Shown here piece after piece: positions 52,001-62,738 of a stretch of DNA of 64,000 nt (the stretch's first letter is position 1; the number at the start of each line of letters is the position of its first letter). Where the stretch lies: positions 1-64,000 of the forward strand of contig NZ_JARLLG010000003.1 of the NCBI RefSeq assembly GCF_029382255.1, in the 5' to 3' direction. Under the pieces are notes generated by a model that saw only the letters and a program-made list of their open reading frames with translations, did not search any database and was not told the DNA's origin. Both the position numbers and the translations under genes were made by a program. Source of the DNA: Isoptericola croceus. GTDB taxonomy: Bacteria; Actinomycetota; Actinomycetes; Actinomycetales; Cellulomonadaceae.

Positions 52001-52360
52001 TCACCGGATGAACGAGAACCACAGGACGAACAGGCACAGGAGCAGCATCCCGGTGGCGTTGACGAAGAAGTTCCGTCCGAAGTCGCGTGCCCGGACATGG
52101 AAGGTCATCGCGACGACGAAGTAGGCCACCAGCGCGACCGACGTGACGGTGCCGAGCACCGGGACCCAGATCCCGGCGACCAGGCCGAGCGCCGCGGCAG
52201 CCTTGACCCACGGCGTGACCCACCACCACCGTTCTGGGAAGTTCACGTCGCGGAAGCACCGGGCGACGAACGGCACCGGCCTGATGCACAGCACGGCGTC
52301 GACCGCCGTGACGAGGGCCAGCACCAGCACCGGCCACGTCGGATCAGGAATCCACCGCAT
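52001..52360 (-). CDS. DoxX-like small membrane protein
   Basis: 119 residues from ATG 52360. Four hydrophobic helices: WPVLVLALVTAVDAVLC, WVKAAAALGLVAGIWVPVLG, VTSVALVAYFVVAMTFHV, FVNATGMLLLCLFVLWF. The WVKAAAALGLVAG and ARDFGRN motifs resemble DoxX-family proteins. TATCCT lies six bases before the ATG. Function unknown. Confidence 0.75.
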   Translation of the reverse strand: MRWIPDPTWPVLVLALVTAVDAVLCIRPVPFVARCFRDVNFPERWWWVTPWVKAAAALGLVAGIWVPVLGTVTSVALVAYFVVAMTFHVRARDFGRNFFVNATGMLLLCLFVLWFSFIR

Positions 52361-52366
52361 GAGTCG

Positions 52367-52372
52367 AGGATA
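52367..52372 (-). promoter_or_regulatory. -10-like TATCCT, leaderless spacing
   Basis: TATCCT ends six bases before the ATG of the DoxX-like gene. Confidence 0.45.
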
Positions 52373-52413
52373 CGACGGGCACGGCACCCCCTGAGACGGT
52401 GGTGACGAGCGCC

Positions 52414-52887
52414 TCAGCCGTTGTCGACCAGCCGTGCCGGGAAGCCGCCCGTCGCGATCGGCCCCCATCGGTCGATCGTGATGCGCACGACCGACTTGCC
52501 CTGCTCCACCATCGCCGCGCGGTACTCGTCCCAGTCCGGGTGCTCCGCCCCGGCCGCCGCCCGGTAGTACTCGACCAGCGGTTCGACGGACTCGGGCAGG
52601 TCGAGGACCTCCGCCGTGCCGTCCACCTGGACCCAGGCGTCCCCGAAGTCGTCGCCCTGGGACATGAAGGACGCCTGCGGACGCTTGCGCAGGTTCACCG
52701 CCTTCGCGCGTTCGGGGTACGTCGAGACCACGATCCGGCCGGCGCCGTCGACCCCGTAGGTGACCGGGCTGAGCTGCGGGCGGCCGTCGGCGCGGCTGGT
52801 CACGAGCACACCGTTGCGGCGTGATCGCAGGAAGTCGAGCAGGTCCGAGCGCGAGACCGTGGTGTTGGTCGCAATCTGGCGGGCCAT
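52414..52887 (-). CDS. PPOX-class F420/flavin-dependent oxidoreductase
   Basis: 157 residues from ATG 52887, with GAGGAG upstream. Split-barrel flavin fold: DLLDFLRSRRNGVLVTSRADGRPQLSPVTYG, IVVSTYPERAKAVNLRKRPQASF, DDFGDAWVQVDGTAEVL, VVRITIDRWGP. Length and motifs fit actinobacterial F420-dependent members, but FMN cannot be excluded. Divergent from aspS over 123 bases. Confidence 0.85.
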   Translation of the reverse strand: MARQIATNTTVSRSDLLDFLRSRRNGVLVTSRADGRPQLSPVTYGVDGAGRIVVSTYPERAKAVNLRKRPQASFMSQGDDFGDAWVQVDGTAEVLDLPESVEPLVEYYRAAAGAEHPDWDEYRAAMVEQGKSVVRITIDRWGPIATGGFPARLVDNG

Positions 52888-53010
52888 GAGAGAGCTCCTC
52901 GTTCCGGGGACGGCGTGCCGCATTAGGATGGCACGGGCGTCGCGCGCCCACGCCGTGGTACCGAGAGGTGCCCGGCGGCCAGAACCCACCTCGTTCGAAA
53001 GGACCACTTC

Positions 53011-54801
53011 GTGCTCCGCACCCACACGGCCGGCTCACTGCGGGCCGAGCACATCGGCCAGACCGTCACCCTCACGGGGTGGGTCGACCGCCGCCGGGAT
53101 CACGGGGGAGTGGCCTTCATCGACCTGCGCGACGCCTCCGGCATCGCTCAGGTCGTCATCCGCGACGAGGCGGTCGCGCACCCGCTGCGCGCCGAGTTCG
53201 TCCTGCAGGTCACCGGTGAGGTGTCCGGACGGCCGGAGGGCAACGCGAACGAGAACCTCGCCACGGGCGAGGTCGAGGTCATCGCCGCCGAGGTCGTGGT
53301 GCTCAACGAGTCCGCGCCGCTGCCGTTCCAGGTCTCGACGGCCCTCGCCGACTCCGAGCAGATCGGCGAGGAGGCACGCCTCGCGCACCGCTACCTCGAC
53401 ATCCGCCGCCCGGGACCCGCCGCTGCGCTGCGCCTGCGCTCCCAGGTCAACCAGACCGCGCGCCGGGTGCTGGACGGGCACGACTTCGTCGAGGTCGAGA
53501 CGCCGACGCTCACCCGCTCGACCCCCGAGGGCGCACGCGACTTCCTCGTCCCTGCGCGCCTCTCGCCCGGCTCCTGGTACGCGCTGCCGCAGTCGCCGCA
53601 GCTGTTCAAGCAGCTCCTCATGGTCGGCGGCCTCGAGCGGTACTACCAGATCGCCCGCTGCTACCGCGACGAGGACTTCCGCGCCGACCGACAGCCCGAG
53701 TTCACCCAGCTCGACGTCGAGATGAGCTTCGTCGACCAGGATGACGTCATCGCGCTCACCGAAGAGCTGCTCGTCGCGCTGTGGAAGCTCGTCGACGTCC
53801 AGGTGCCCACGCCGATCGAACGCATCACGTATGCGGACGCCATGCGGCTGTACGGCACCGACAAGCCGGACCTGCGGTTCGCCAACCCCCTGGTCGAGCT
53901 CACCGAGTACTTCGCCGAGACGCCGTTCCGGGTCTTCCAGAACGAGTACGTCGGCGCCGTCGTCATGCCGGGTGGTGCCGCCCAGCCGCGTCGCCAGTTC
54001 GACGCGTGGCAGGACTGGGCCAAGCAGCGTGGCGCTCGCGGCCTGGCGTATGTGACGTTCGCCGAGGACGGCACGCTCGGCGGTCCCGTCGCGAAGAACC
54101 TGTCGGACGCCGAGCGCGCCGGCCTGGCCGGGGCCACCGGTGCGCAGCCCGGCGACGCGGTGTTCTTCGCCGCGGGGTCGGCGCCCGCGTCCCGGGCGCT
54201 GCTCGGTGCCGCCCGGGTGGAGATCGCCGAGCGGACCGGACAGATCGAGGACGACACCTGGTCGTTCGTCTGGGTCGTGGACGCTCCCCTGTTCAAGTCG
54301 ACGGGAGACGCCGCCGACGAAGGCGACGTGGCGCTCGGCAACTCGGCCTGGACGGCGGTGCACCACGCGTTCACCTCGCCGAAGCCCGAGTGGCTGGACC
54401 GCTTCGAGGCGGAGCCGGGCGAGGCGCTGGCGTACGCCTACGACATCGTGTGCAACGGCAACGAGATCGGTGGCGGCTCGATCCGTATCCACCGCAGGGA
54501 CGTTCAGGAGCGGGTCTTCGAGGTCATGGGCATCGGACACGAGGAGGCGCAGGAGAAGTTCGGCTTCCTCCTCGACGCGTTCAAGTTCGGGGCGCCGCCG
54601 CACGGCGGAATCGCGTTCGGCTGGGACCGCATCGTGGCGCTGCTGACGAAGTCGCCGTCGATCCGCGACGTCATCGCGTTCCCGAAGTCCGGTGGTGGGT
54701 TCGACCCGCTGACGCAGGCACCGGCCCCGATCTCGGTGGAGCAGCGCAAGGAGGCCGGCGTCGACGCGACGCCGGGGAAGAAGAACGAGCAGCAGGACTG
54801 A
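53011..54801 (+). CDS. aspS: Aspartate-tRNA ligase (bacterial type)
   Basis: 596 residues from GTG 53011. N-terminal OB anticodon domain ([22 protein letters not shown]), class II core with [60 protein letters not shown], a GAD insertion domain, and [13 protein letters not shown] (motif 3). TAGGAT at 52924-52929 is a possible -10. Confidence 0.96.
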   Translation: MLRTHTAGSLRAEHIGQTVTLTGWVDRRRDHGGVAFIDLRDASGIAQVVIRDEAVAHPLRAEFVLQVTGEVSGRPEGNANENLATGEVEVIAAEVVVLNESAPLPFQVSTALADSEQIGEEARLAHRYLDIRRPGPAAALRLRSQVNQTARRVLDGHDFVEVETPTLTRSTPEGARDFLVPARLSPGSWYALPQSPQLFKQLLMVGGLERYYQIARCYRDEDFRADRQPEFTQLDVEMSFVDQDDVIALTEELLVALWKLVDVQVPTPIERITYADAMRLYGTDKPDLRFANPLVELTEYFAETPFRVFQNEYVGAVVMPGGAAQPRRQFDAWQDWAKQRGARGLAYVTFAEDGTLGGPVAKNLSDAERAGLAGATGAQPGDAVFFAAGSAPASRALLGAARVEIAERTGQIEDDTWSFVWVVDAPLFKSTGDAADEGDVALGNSAWTAVHHAFTSPKPEWLDRFEAEPGEALAYAYDIVCNGNEIGGGSIRIHRRDVQERVFEVMGIGHEEAQEKFGFLLDAFKFGAPPHGGIAFGWDRIVALLTKSPSIRDVIAFPKSGGGFDPLTQAPAPISVEQRKEAGVDATPGKKNEQQD

Positions 54802-54807
54802 CGCGGC

Positions 54808-54837
54808 GGAGCCCGCCTGCCTCCGCCGGCGGGCTCC
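54808..54837 (+). terminator. Terminator hairpin after aspS
   Basis: GGAGCCCGCC (54808-54817) pairs perfectly with GGCGGGCTCC (54828-54837) across a ten-base loop, 7 bases after the aspS stop. Confidence 0.65.
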
Positions 54838-54876
54838 CACTGCCCGGGACGTGCGCCAGGCGTCGGCGGCGCTCCG

Positions 54877-54882
54877 TAGGCT
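54877..54882 (+). promoter_or_regulatory. -10-like TAGGCT, leaderless spacing
   Basis: TAGGCT ends six bases before the rarA ATG. The intervening GGAG is too close for a normal ribosome site. Confidence 0.45.
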
Positions 54883-54888
54883 GGAGCC

Positions 54889-56304
54889 ATGGACCTGTTC
54901 GACGCCGCGACCACGGGCAAGCACGGCACCCCGGTGACCACACGTCCCGGCCCGGGTGCCCCTCTGGCCGTACGCATGCGTCCCGCGACGCTCGACGAGG
55001 TCGCCGGACAGGGCCACCTGTTGGTCCCCGGGTCCCCGTTGCGCCGGCTCGTCGCCCCGTCCGACGAGTCGGCGCGGCGGGCGGCGCCGGGCTCCGTGAT
55101 CCTCTGGGGTCCGCCCGGGGTGGGCAAGACCACGCTCGCCTACCTGGTGGCCACCAGCTCCGGGCGGCGCTTCGTGGAGCTCTCCGCCGTGACGGCCGGC
55201 GTGAAGGACGTCCGCCAGGTCATCGAGGATGCTCGTCGCCGACTGGCCACCGGCGGTGAGGAGACGGTGCTGTTCATCGACGAGGTGCACCGCTTCTCCA
55301 AGACGCAGCAGGACGCGCTGCTGCCCAGCGTCGAGAACCGGTGGGTGACCCTCGTGGCCGCCACCACCGAGAACCCGTCGTTCTCCGTGAACTCCCCGCT
55401 GCTGAGCCGATCGTTGCTGCTCACCCTCAAGCCGCTCACAGCCGACGACGTGCGTGCGCTGGTGCGCCGTGCCGTCACCGACGACCGGGGCCTGGGGGGC
55501 GCGGTCGTGCTCGCCGACGGCGCCGAGGACCAGCTCGTGCGCATGGCCGGGGGAGACGCGCGCAAGGCCCTGACGGTCCTCGAGGCCGCGGCCGGTGCCG
55601 TGCTGAGCGATGCCCGGGACGCCGGCGAGCCGGACCCGGGCACGCCCGTCGCGGTCGACCTGGCCGCCGTCGAGCGGGCCGTCGATGTCGCGGCCGTGCG
55701 CTATGACCGCGACGGGGACCAGCACTACGACGTCGTGTCGGCGTTCATCAAGTCGATCCGCGGCTCCGACGTGGACGCGGCGCTGCACTACCTGGCGAGG
55801 ATGGTCGCGGCGGGCGAGGACCCGCGATTCATCGCCCGCCGCCTCGTGATCTCCGCGGCCGAGGACGTCGGCATGGCCGACCCCTCGGCGCTGCAGACGG
55901 CGGTCGCTGCTGCGCAGGCCGTCCAGCTCATCGGGATGCCCGAGGGGCGGATCGTGCTTGCCGAGGCCGTCGTGCACCTGGCGTCCGCGCCCAAGTCGAA
56001 CCGGGCCTATGCCGGGATCGGGGCGGCGATGGAGGACGTCCGGGCCGGTCGCGTCGGTGTCGTTCCCGCGCACCTGCGTGACGCCCACTACGCCGGCGCC
56101 GAGAAGGTCGGGCACGGGCGGGGATACCTGTACTCCCACGACCAGCCGCACGGTGTCGCCGCTCAGCAGTACCTGCCCGACGAGCTGGTCGGGCGGCGCT
56201 ACTACGAGCCCACCGACCGAGGGTTCGAGCGGCAGGTGGCCGACCGGCTGGAGCGCGTGCGCGGCATCCTCGACGGCGGGGCCGGCGGGTCCGGCCCAGC
56301 CTGA
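54889..56304 (+). CDS. rarA: Replication-associated recombination protein A (MgsA/RarA)
   Basis: 471 residues. N-terminal [21 protein letters not shown], Walker [14 protein letters not shown], Walker [20 protein letters not shown], sensor [11 protein letters not shown], then the tetramerisation part with [22 protein letters not shown], and the C-terminal [23 protein letters not shown]+ ATPase acting at stalled forks. Confidence 0.95.
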   Translation: MDLFDAATTGKHGTPVTTRPGPGAPLAVRMRPATLDEVAGQGHLLVPGSPLRRLVAPSDESARRAAPGSVILWGPPGVGKTTLAYLVATSSGRRFVELSAVTAGVKDVRQVIEDARRRLATGGEETVLFIDEVHRFSKTQQDALLPSVENRWVTLVAATTENPSFSVNSPLLSRSLLLTLKPLTADDVRALVRRAVTDDRGLGGAVVLADGAEDQLVRMAGGDARKALTVLEAAAGAVLSDARDAGEPDPGTPVAVDLAAVERAVDVAAVRYDRDGDQHYDVVSAFIKSIRGSDVDAALHYLARMVAAGEDPRFIARRLVISAAEDVGMADPSALQTAVAAAQAVQLIGMPEGRIVLAEAVVHLASAPKSNRAYAGIGAAMEDVRAGRVGVVPAHLRDAHYAGAEKVGHGRGYLYSHDQPHGVAAQQYLPDELVGRRYYEPTDRGFERQVADRLERVRGILDGGAGGSGPA

Positions 56305-56345
56305 CCGACGGGTCGCCGGCGGGACGGCATCGATCGATCCTGACG

Positions 56346-56366
56346 AAGTCTTGAGGAAGTATTGAG
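56346..56366 (+). promoter_or_regulatory. Direct repeats, 11-base period, upstream of the Hpt-like gene
   Basis: AAGTCTTGAG (56346-56355) and AAGTATTGAG (56357-56366) repeat with an 11-base period, the layout of binding sites for OmpR/PhoB-type regulators. About 80 bases before the Hpt-like gene, whose neighbour is such a regulator. Confidence 0.45.
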
Positions 56367-56443
56367 CCGGCCTGAATCCTCCCTTGCGCCCGGCCGTCCA
56401 CGATCGGTCGTATGCAGCTGACGACGAGTGATCGAGGCGAACG

Positions 56444-56863
56444 ATGACCGCCGTGCGTGCGGCCGACCTGCTCAGGGCGTGGTCGGCGCTCGCCGAGGAG
56501 CTGGACGGTGAGCGTGACGCCGTCGAGCGGTTCGTGCTCGCTTGGGTCGGGAGGCTGGAGGAGCGCCTGACGGATGTCGGGTACGCCTTGGCCGCGGGCG
56601 ACCGTGACGGTGCCCGGACCGGACTCATGACCGTGCGGAGCACGTCGGAGATGGTCGGTGCCCACGAGCTGGCGGCGTTGGCGGCGTGCGCGCTGGAGTC
56701 ACTGGCCGCCCGAGGCGCCGACGCGGCGGCCCGCGACCTGATGCCGGCCCGCATCGTGGCGGACGAGATCTTGCGTCAGGTCGCCGTGCAGCTGCTGGTC
56801 TGGCACCACCGGACGATCCAGGAGGCCGGCGGGCCCTCCCAGGATCACGCGTCGAACCGGTAA
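56444..56863 (+). CDS. Degenerate Hpt-like protein lacking the phosphorylatable histidine
   Basis: 139 residues. The centre (DRDGARTGLMTVRSTSEMVG, then AHELAALAACALESLAARG) follows the Hpt helix pattern in which a His and Lys-Gly normally lie (xHxLKGSAxxxGAxxLAxxC). Here Met62 stands at the His position and Arg65-Ser66 at Lys-Gly, so phosphotransfer is not expected. Overlaps the convergent response regulator gene by 19 bases. May bind or inhibit that regulator; inference only. Confidence 0.55.
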   Translation: MTAVRAADLLRAWSALAEELDGERDAVERFVLAWVGRLEERLTDVGYALAAGDRDGARTGLMTVRSTSEMVGAHELAALAACALESLAARGADAAARDLMPARIVADEILRQVAVQLLVWHHRTIQEAGGPSQDHASNR

Positions 56864-57678
56864 CCCACGCCGCGCACCGTCCGGATCCACCGAGGCCGTG
56901 CGGCGTCGTCGCCGATCTTGCGCCGCAGGTTCGCCAGGTGGACCTCCACGCCGCGCCGGTCCGTGTCCACCACGGTCGTGCCCACGTCGTACTGCTGGCC
57001 CCACAGTGCTCGCACGAGCGTGTCCTTGCCGAGCACCCGGCCCGGGGCGTTGACCAGGGCGGCCAAGAGGTCGAACTCGCTGCGGGTCAGGTGGACGTCG
57101 GCGCCGTCCACCTCCACGGTACGGGCGTCGAGGTCGACGGTCAGGCCGTCGATGGTGCGGCGTTCGTGGTCGTCCGCCGGGCGCCGGGTGGGCCCGTCCT
57201 GCCGTTCCGTCCGATCAGGCTCGTCGTCGGCCAGGATGTCGATGGCCTCGGCGCCCGTCACGGCGGCCCGTCGGGGTCGGCGCAGCATGGCCTCGATCCT
57301 GGCTCGGAGCTCGCGGGGGCGGAAGGGCTTCGTCTGGTAGTCGTCGGCACCGGCGTCCAGGCCCATGAGCGCGTCGATCTCCTCGGTCCGCGCGGTGAGC
57401 ATGACGACGTAGGTGTCCGAGACGGCCCGGATCCGGCGGCACGCCTCGAAGCCGTCGATGTCAGGCAGGCTGACGTCGAGGGTCGTGACGAGCGGGTCGT
57501 GCTTGCGTACCAGCTCGACGCCCTCGTGCCCGGACGCGGCGGTCCGGGTCCTGAAGCCGGCCTGGGTGAGCACCGTGCTGAGCAGCTCGCGGATGTCCGG
57601 GTCGTCCTCGATGATCACCGCGGTGCGCTCCTGGGCGCGTGCGAGCGGCCGCTCGACCGTGGTCTCCCCTGCAGACAT
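56845..57678 (-). CDS. OmpR-family response regulator
   Basis: 277 residues from ATG 57678. Receiver domain with acidic pocket VIIEDDPDI, phospho-acceptor Asp68 ([12 protein letters not shown]), Thr in VVMLTAR and Lys117 ([11 protein letters not shown]). A 45-residue charged linker follows, then the winged helix ([31 protein letters not shown]...[15 protein letters not shown]...[13 protein letters not shown]). No histidine kinase gene is adjacent. Probable target: the 11-base direct repeats at 56346-56366. Confidence 0.9.
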   Translation of the reverse strand: MSAGETTVERPLARAQERTAVIIEDDPDIRELLSTVLTQAGFRTRTAASGHEGVELVRKHDPLVTTLDVSLPDIDGFEACRRIRAVSDTYVVMLTARTEEIDALMGLDAGADDYQTKPFRPRELRARIEAMLRRPRRAAVTGAEAIDILADDEPDRTERQDGPTRRPADDHERRTIDGLTVDLDARTVEVDGADVHLTRSEFDLLAALVNAPGRVLGKDTLVRALWGQQYDVGTTVVDTDRRGVEVHLANLRRKIGDDAARPRWIRTVRGVGYRFDA

Positions 57679-57940
57679 GTCGTCACCGTATCGGCGGGCG
57701 GCGCGGCGCGCCTGTGCACCGCGCCGAGATGGTCTCCAAGCCGAAACGGTGTCCAACCGGTGCCGTTCGTCTGGCTCGGATGCGCTAAGATGGTCCGGTT
57801 GCCCTCGTGGCGACCGCCTGGGACCTCGGCCCTGCGAGCATCTCGCTCCGACGGCTGGTCCCGCACCCGACATCCTCGGCCTCGCGGCCGGGAACGCCTC
57901 GGGTGTGACCTCACCATCCAACGACAGGACAGGAAGCACA

Positions 57941-58567
57941 GTGACTGCTGTCACCAAGTCGCGCCGCCAGGTGCGCCTCAGCCGCAAGCTCGGCATCCCG
58001 CTGACCCCGAAGGCCGTCAAGCACTTCGAGAAGCGTCCGTACCCCCCGGGCGAGCACGGCCGCGCCCGTCGCCGCACCGAGTCGGACTACGCGGTGCGTC
58101 TGCGCGAGAAGCAGCGTCTGCGCGCCCAGTACGCGCTCCGCGAGAAGCAGCTCCTCAAGGTCTACGAGGTTGCCCGCAAGCACCCCGGCCTGACCGGTGA
58201 GGTCATGGTCGAGGACCTCGAGACCCGCCTGGACGCGCTGGTCCTGCGCAGCGGTTTCGCCCGGACGATCCTGCAGGCCCGCCAGGCCGTCACGCACCGT
58301 CACATCCTCGTCGACGGCAAGATCGTGGACCGCCCGTCGTTCCGCGTCAAGCCGGGCCAGACCCTCCAGGTCAAGCCGAAGTCGCAGACCACGACGCCGT
58401 TCCAGGTCGCGGCCGCCGGTGCGCACCGCGACGTGCTCCCGGAGCTCCCGGGCTACCTCGACGTCAGCCTCGAGAAGCTGTCGGCCACGCTGACCCGTGC
58501 GCCGAAGCGCGCCGAGGTCCCCGTGACCTGCGAGGTCCAGATGGTCGTCGAGTTCTACGCTCGCTGA
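57941..58567 (+). CDS. rpsD: 30S ribosomal protein S4
   Basis: 208 residues from GTG 57941, after [42 protein letters not shown]4 RNA-binding domain [41 protein letters not shown]. The zinc cysteines of some S4 forms are absent. A leader of about 140 bases separates it from a possible -10 TAAGAT (57786-57791) and could carry S4 autoregulation. Confidence 0.95.
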   Translation: MTAVTKSRRQVRLSRKLGIPLTPKAVKHFEKRPYPPGEHGRARRRTESDYAVRLREKQRLRAQYALREKQLLKVYEVARKHPGLTGEVMVEDLETRLDALVLRSGFARTILQARQAVTHRHILVDGKIVDRPSFRVKPGQTLQVKPKSQTTTPFQVAAAGAHRDVLPELPGYLDVSLEKLSATLTRAPKRAEVPVTCEVQMVVEFYAR

Positions 58568-58583
58568 CACCGGGCAACTTGCC

Positions 58584-58627
58584 ACGACGGACGCCCCGCC
58601 CCCTGGAGGGAGCGGGGCGTTCGTCGT
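58584..58627 (+). terminator. Strong terminator after rpsD
   Basis: ACGACGGACGCCCCGC (58584-58599) pairs with GCGGGGCGTTCGTCGT (58612-58627) with one G-U pair and a 12-base loop, then TCTCGG. Confidence 0.8.
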
Positions 58628-58669
58628 TCTCGGATAGGGTGGCCGGGCACCCGATCGAGGAGATGACAG

Positions 58670-59053
58670 ATGTCCGTTGGGGACGTGGCAGGGCTGGTCG
58701 CCGCCTTCGCGTTCGTGCTGCTCGTCGGCTTCCTGGCCGTGCCGCTGGTGAAGCTCGGCAGGGCCTTCGACGAGACGTCGCGATCCATCCGCGAGCTGAC
58801 CGAGCACTCCGTGCCGATCCTGGACGAGGCAGCCACGACGGTCGCGTCGACCAACGAGCAGCTGGTCAAGGTCGACACGATCACGACGTCGGCGGCTGAG
58901 GTCAGCGAGAACGTCTCGGCCCTCGCGGGGCTGTACGCCTCGACGCTCGGCCGCCCGCTCATCAAGGTGGCGGCCTTCTCCTACGGCGTGCGCCAGGCGT
59001 TCGGCACGGCGTGGCGGAGGCAGGCCACCGACGACGGTGGTGACGCACGGTGA
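58670..59053 (+). CDS. DUF948 domain-containing protein
   Basis: 127 residues, GAGGAGATGAC upstream. N-terminal membrane helix (VAGLVAAFAFVLLVGFLAVPLV) and a long amphipathic helix (LGRAFDETSRSIRELTEHSVPILDEAATTV...) typical of DUF948. First gene of the alaS operon; overlaps the next gene. TAGGGT at about 58635 is a possible -10. Role unknown. Confidence 0.88.
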   Translation: MSVGDVAGLVAAFAFVLLVGFLAVPLVKLGRAFDETSRSIRELTEHSVPILDEAATTVASTNEQLVKVDTITTSAAEVSENVSALAGLYASTLGRPLIKVAAFSYGVRQAFGTAWRRQATDDGGDAR

Positions 59054-59427
59054 TCCGTCGCCTGTTCTGGGTAGGGGTGGGGGTCACGGTCACCGTGGTC
59101 GTCATCCACCAGGGGCGCCGGGTCGTGGCGCGGTACACGCCGGAAGCGGTCGCCGACCGCGCCTCAGAGCTGGGGCGGACGGCGTCGCGTCGCACGGGCA
59201 CGTTCCTCGCGGCCTTCCGCACCGAGTTCGGCGTCGCCCGTGACGCACGGGAGGCGGAGCTCGTGGCCGCGCTGCTCGCCGAGGGGCAGGCGCACCCGGA
59301 CGACGTGCGCGCCGCGCGCCGGGCGACCCACAGGCGCCACGCTGCCCACGCGACGCCGGCTGCCGCGGCGGTCGACCCGGACGCCCAGATCGAGGCCGAA
59401 GAGGACGAGCTCGGGTATTCGTTCTGA
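59050..59427 (+). CDS. Small membrane protein of the alaS operon (DUF6167-like)
   Basis: 125 residues from GTG 59050 (GTGA overlap). One N-terminal helix ([18 protein letters not shown]), then a charged helical part with [33 protein letters not shown] and an acidic end. Occurs between DUF948 and alaS genes in other actinobacteria. Function unknown. Confidence 0.78.
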   Translation: MIRRLFWVGVGVTVTVVVIHQGRRVVARYTPEAVADRASELGRTASRRTGTFLAAFRTEFGVARDAREAELVAALLAEGQAHPDDVRAARRATHRRHAAHATPAAAAVDPDAQIEAEEDELGYSF

Positions 59428-59509
59428 GCCCGGCCCGTTCCGGGAGATAATCCTCCGCAGGCATGCCCAATCGCCGTCGGGCACCATCGACCACATCACG
59501 AAGGACACC

Positions 59510-62200
59510 ATGCGTACCGCCGAGATCCGCAAGCGTTGGCTCGACTACTTCGAGGGCCGGGGTCACACTGTCGTGCCGTCGGCGTCCCTGATCTCGCCGG
59601 ACCCGTCGACGCTGTTCACGATCGCCGGCATGGTCCCGTTCATCCCTTACATGACCGGCGAGCAGACGCCGCCGTGGCCGCGCGCGACGTCGGTGCAGAA
59701 GTGCGTGCGCACCCTCGACATCGACGAGGTCGGCAAGACGACGCGGCACGGCACGTTCTTCCAGATGAACGGCAACTTCTCGTTCGGCGAGTACTTCAAG
59801 GAGCAGGCGATCGCGTACGCCTGGGACCTCGTCACCGGCTCGCAGGACGACGGCAGGTACGGCTTCGACCCCGACAAGATCTGGGTCACCGTCTACCACG
59901 AGGACGACGAGGCGCGGCGGCTCTGGAAGGAGATCGCCGGTCTGCCCGACGAGCGCATCCAGGCACGCGGCAAGAAGGACAACTACTGGCACACGGGCCA
60001 GCCGGGCCCGGGCGGTCCGTGCTCGGAGATCTACGTCGACCGCGGTCCCGAGTACGGCGTCGAGGGTGGTCCGGAGGTCGACGAGGATCGGTACCTGGAG
60101 ATCTGGAACCTCGTCTTCATGCAGTACGCGCTCGACGACGTGAAGTCCAAGGAGGACTTCCGCGTCGTTGGCGACCTCGAGAAGAAGAACATCGACACGG
60201 GCATGGGGCTCGAACGGGTCGCCTTCCTGTTGCAGGGAAAGGACAACCTGTACGAGATCGACGAGGTGTTCCCTGTCATCGCGGCCGCAGAGGAACTCTC
60301 CGGCAAGCGTTACGGTGCGGATCACGACGACGACGTGCGCATGCGCGTCGTGGCCGACCACGTCCGCTCCGCCCTGATGATCATCGGCGACGGCGTGCGC
60401 CCGTCGAACGAGGGCCGCGGCTACGTGCTGCGCCGGCTGTTGCGCCGTGCCGTGCGCGCGGTGCGCCTGCTCGGCGTCGACGATGTCGCACTCCCGGCGC
60501 TCCTGCCGGTGTCGAAGGACGCGATGAAGGCGTCCTACCCGGAGCTCGAGACCGACTTCGCGCGGATCAGCGAGGTGGCCTATGGCGAGGAGGAGGCCTT
60601 CCGGCGCACCCTCACCTCCGGCACGACCATCCTCGACACCGCGGTCTCCCGGGCGAAGCAGCAGTCCGGCGGCGGTCCTGCCGTCCTGGGCGGCGGCGAG
60701 GCGTTCCGCCTGCACGACACCTACGGCTTCCCGATCGACCTCACGCTCGAGATGGCGGCCGAGCAGGGTGTGCAGGTCGACGAGAAGGCGTTCCGCTCGC
60801 TCATGGCCGAGCAGAAGCAGCGTGCGCGGGCCGACGCCCTGGCGAAGAAGACCGGCCATTCGGACCTGCGCGCGTACGAGGGCCTGCAGAAGGAGCTGTC
60901 CGCTCCGGTCGAGTTCCTCGGCTACACCGACACCCGGTCAGCGGTGCAGGTCGAGGGTCTGCTCGTGGACGGCGTCCCGGCGCCGACGGCCACCGCTCCG
61001 GCGGACGTCGAGGTCGTGCTGGACCGCACGCCCTTCTACGCCGAGGCCGGTGGCCAGCTCGCCGACCAGGGCACCATCGCGCTCGACTCCGGTGCCATCG
61101 TCGAGGTCGACGACGTCCAGCGACCTGTCGCCGGGCTCTCGGTGCACCGCGGGCGTCTGGTCGAGGGCACGGTGAGCCTGGGCGACCCGGGTACCGCGTC
61201 GATCGACGCGGACCGCCGCGTGGCGATCAGCCGCGCGCACTCCGCGACGCACATGATCCACAAGGCGTTGCACGAGCTCGTCGGCCCGGACCGGACGCAG
61301 GCCGGGTCGGAGAACGCCCCGAGCCGGATCCGCTTCGACTTCCGGTCTCCGTCGGCCGTGCCGTCCTCGGCGCTGTCCGAGATCGAGGAGCGGGTCAACC
61401 TCCGGCTGACCGAGAACCTCGAGGTGACGGACGCGACGATGTCGTTGGCCGCGGCCCGCGAGATGGGTGCGATGGCGCTGTTCGGCGAGAAGTACGGCGA
61501 CAACGTGCGCGTCGTCTCGATCGGCGGCGACTGGTCGCGTGAGCTGTGCGGTGGCACGCACGTGCGAGCCACCGGCGAGCTCGGGCGCGTGGCGCTGCTG
61601 GGCGAGTCGTCGATCGGGTCCGGTGTGCGCCGTGTCGACGCCCTCGTGGGCGACGGCGCCTACGGCTTCCATGCCAAGGAGCACGCGCTCGTCGGCCAGC
61701 TCACGGGACTGCTGAACGCCCGCCCCGACGAGCTGACGGAGCGGGTCGGGTCCCTGATGACGCGCCTGAAGGAGACGGAGAAGGAGCTCGCGTCCCTGCG
61801 GCAGGGCCAGCTCCTGGCCGCGGCCGGGACGCTGGCGTCCGACGCGCCGCGCGTCGGCGACGTCCGCGTCGTCGCGCACGACGCCGGCACGGTCGGAGCG
61901 GCGGACGACCTGCGGGCGCTCGCGCTCGACGTGCGCGGCCGGCTCGGAGACGCCGACCCCGTCGTGGTCGCGGTGGCGGGTGTCGCGAACGACCGCCCGC
62001 TCGTGGTGGTGGCGACCAACGCAGGCGCCCGCGACGCCGGGCTGCGCGCCGGTGACTTCGTCAAGGCGGCGGCGAAGACGCTCGGTGGCGGTGGCGGCGG
62101 CAAGCCGGACCTCGCGCAGGGCGGAGGCTCGGACATCACGGCCGTGCCGGCCGCCCTCGACGGTGTGACCTCGGCGGTGCGCGAGGTCGTCGGTGCCTGA
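59510..62200 (+). CDS. alaS: Alanine-tRNA ligase
   Basis: 896 residues from ATG 59510. Catalytic domain ([45 protein letters not shown]), editing domain with [18 protein letters not shown] and [15 protein letters not shown] (zinc site HxxxH and CxxxH), and the C-terminal C-Ala domain with [15 protein letters not shown]. Complete. Overlaps ruvX by eight bases. Confidence 0.97.
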   Translation: MRTAEIRKRWLDYFEGRGHTVVPSASLISPDPSTLFTIAGMVPFIPYMTGEQTPPWPRATSVQKCVRTLDIDEVGKTTRHGTFFQMNGNFSFGEYFKEQAIAYAWDLVTGSQDDGRYGFDPDKIWVTVYHEDDEARRLWKEIAGLPDERIQARGKKDNYWHTGQPGPGGPCSEIYVDRGPEYGVEGGPEVDEDRYLEIWNLVFMQYALDDVKSKEDFRVVGDLEKKNIDTGMGLERVAFLLQGKDNLYEIDEVFPVIAAAEELSGKRYGADHDDDVRMRVVADHVRSALMIIGDGVRPSNEGRGYVLRRLLRRAVRAVRLLGVDDVALPALLPVSKDAMKASYPELETDFARISEVAYGEEEAFRRTLTSGTTILDTAVSRAKQQSGGGPAVLGGGEAFRLHDTYGFPIDLTLEMAAEQGVQVDEKAFRSLMAEQKQRARADALAKKTGHSDLRAYEGLQKELSAPVEFLGYTDTRSAVQVEGLLVDGVPAPTATAPADVEVVLDRTPFYAEAGGQLADQGTIALDSGAIVEVDDVQRPVAGLSVHRGRLVEGTVSLGDPGTASIDADRRVAISRAHSATHMIHKALHELVGPDRTQAGSENAPSRIRFDFRSPSAVPSSALSEIEERVNLRLTENLEVTDATMSLAAAREMGAMALFGEKYGDNVRVVSIGGDWSRELCGGTHVRATGELGRVALLGESSIGSGVRRVDALVGDGAYGFHAKEHALVGQLTGLLNARPDELTERVGSLMTRLKETEKELASLRQGQLLAAAGTLASDAPRVGDVRVVAHDAGTVGAADDLRALALDVRGRLGDADPVVVAVAGVANDRPLVVVATNAGARDAGLRAGDFVKAAAKTLGGGGGGKPDLAQGGGSDITAVPAALDGVTSAVREVVGA

Positions 62201-62693
62201 CCTCCCGCGCGGCGCACGTCTCGGTGTCGATGTCGGCAAGGCCCGCATCGGCCTGGCCGGCTCCGATCCCGACGGGCTGGTGGCCACGCCGGTGGAGACG
62301 GTCGCGCGGGTGCTGGACGTGCCCGTGACGGACGACGGCAGGCCTGCGGTCACCGCCGACGTCGTGCGCATCGCTCATGAGGTGTCCGAGAGGTTCGCGG
62401 CGGTCGTGTACGTGGGACTGCCGCGGCACCTCTCGGGCCACGAGGGTGCGGCGACGGCGGACGCGCGGACGTTCGCCGGGCGGCTTGCCCGTGAGATCGC
62501 GCCTGTTCCGGTACACCTGGTCGATGAGAGAATGACCACGGTGACGGCTCACGCCCAGCTGCGGGCGGCAGGAAAGAAAACTGCCAGGCACAGACCCGTG
62601 ATAGATCAGGCCGCAGCCGTTATCATTTTGCAACATGCACTCGATGTGGAGCGGACCTCGGCAGACCGGGCCGGCGAACGCGTCGAGGCGTGA
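62193..62693 (+). CDS. ruvX: Holliday junction resolvase-like RuvX (YqgF)
   Basis: 166 residues from GTG 62193. RNase H-like fold: [55 protein letters not shown], and [16 protein letters not shown]. Catalytic acids present. Implicated in rRNA 5' processing or recombination. Between alaS and mltG as in mycobacteria. Confidence 0.93.
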   Translation: MPDLPRGARLGVDVGKARIGLAGSDPDGLVATPVETVARVLDVPVTDDGRPAVTADVVRIAHEVSERFAAVVYVGLPRHLSGHEGAATADARTFAGRLAREIAPVPVHLVDERMTTVTAHAQLRAAGKKTARHRPVIDQAAAVIILQHALDVERTSADRAGERVEA

Positions 62694-62738
62694 CGAACTC
62701 ATGACCACTGTACGGACGACCCGAAGGATGATCCCGGC

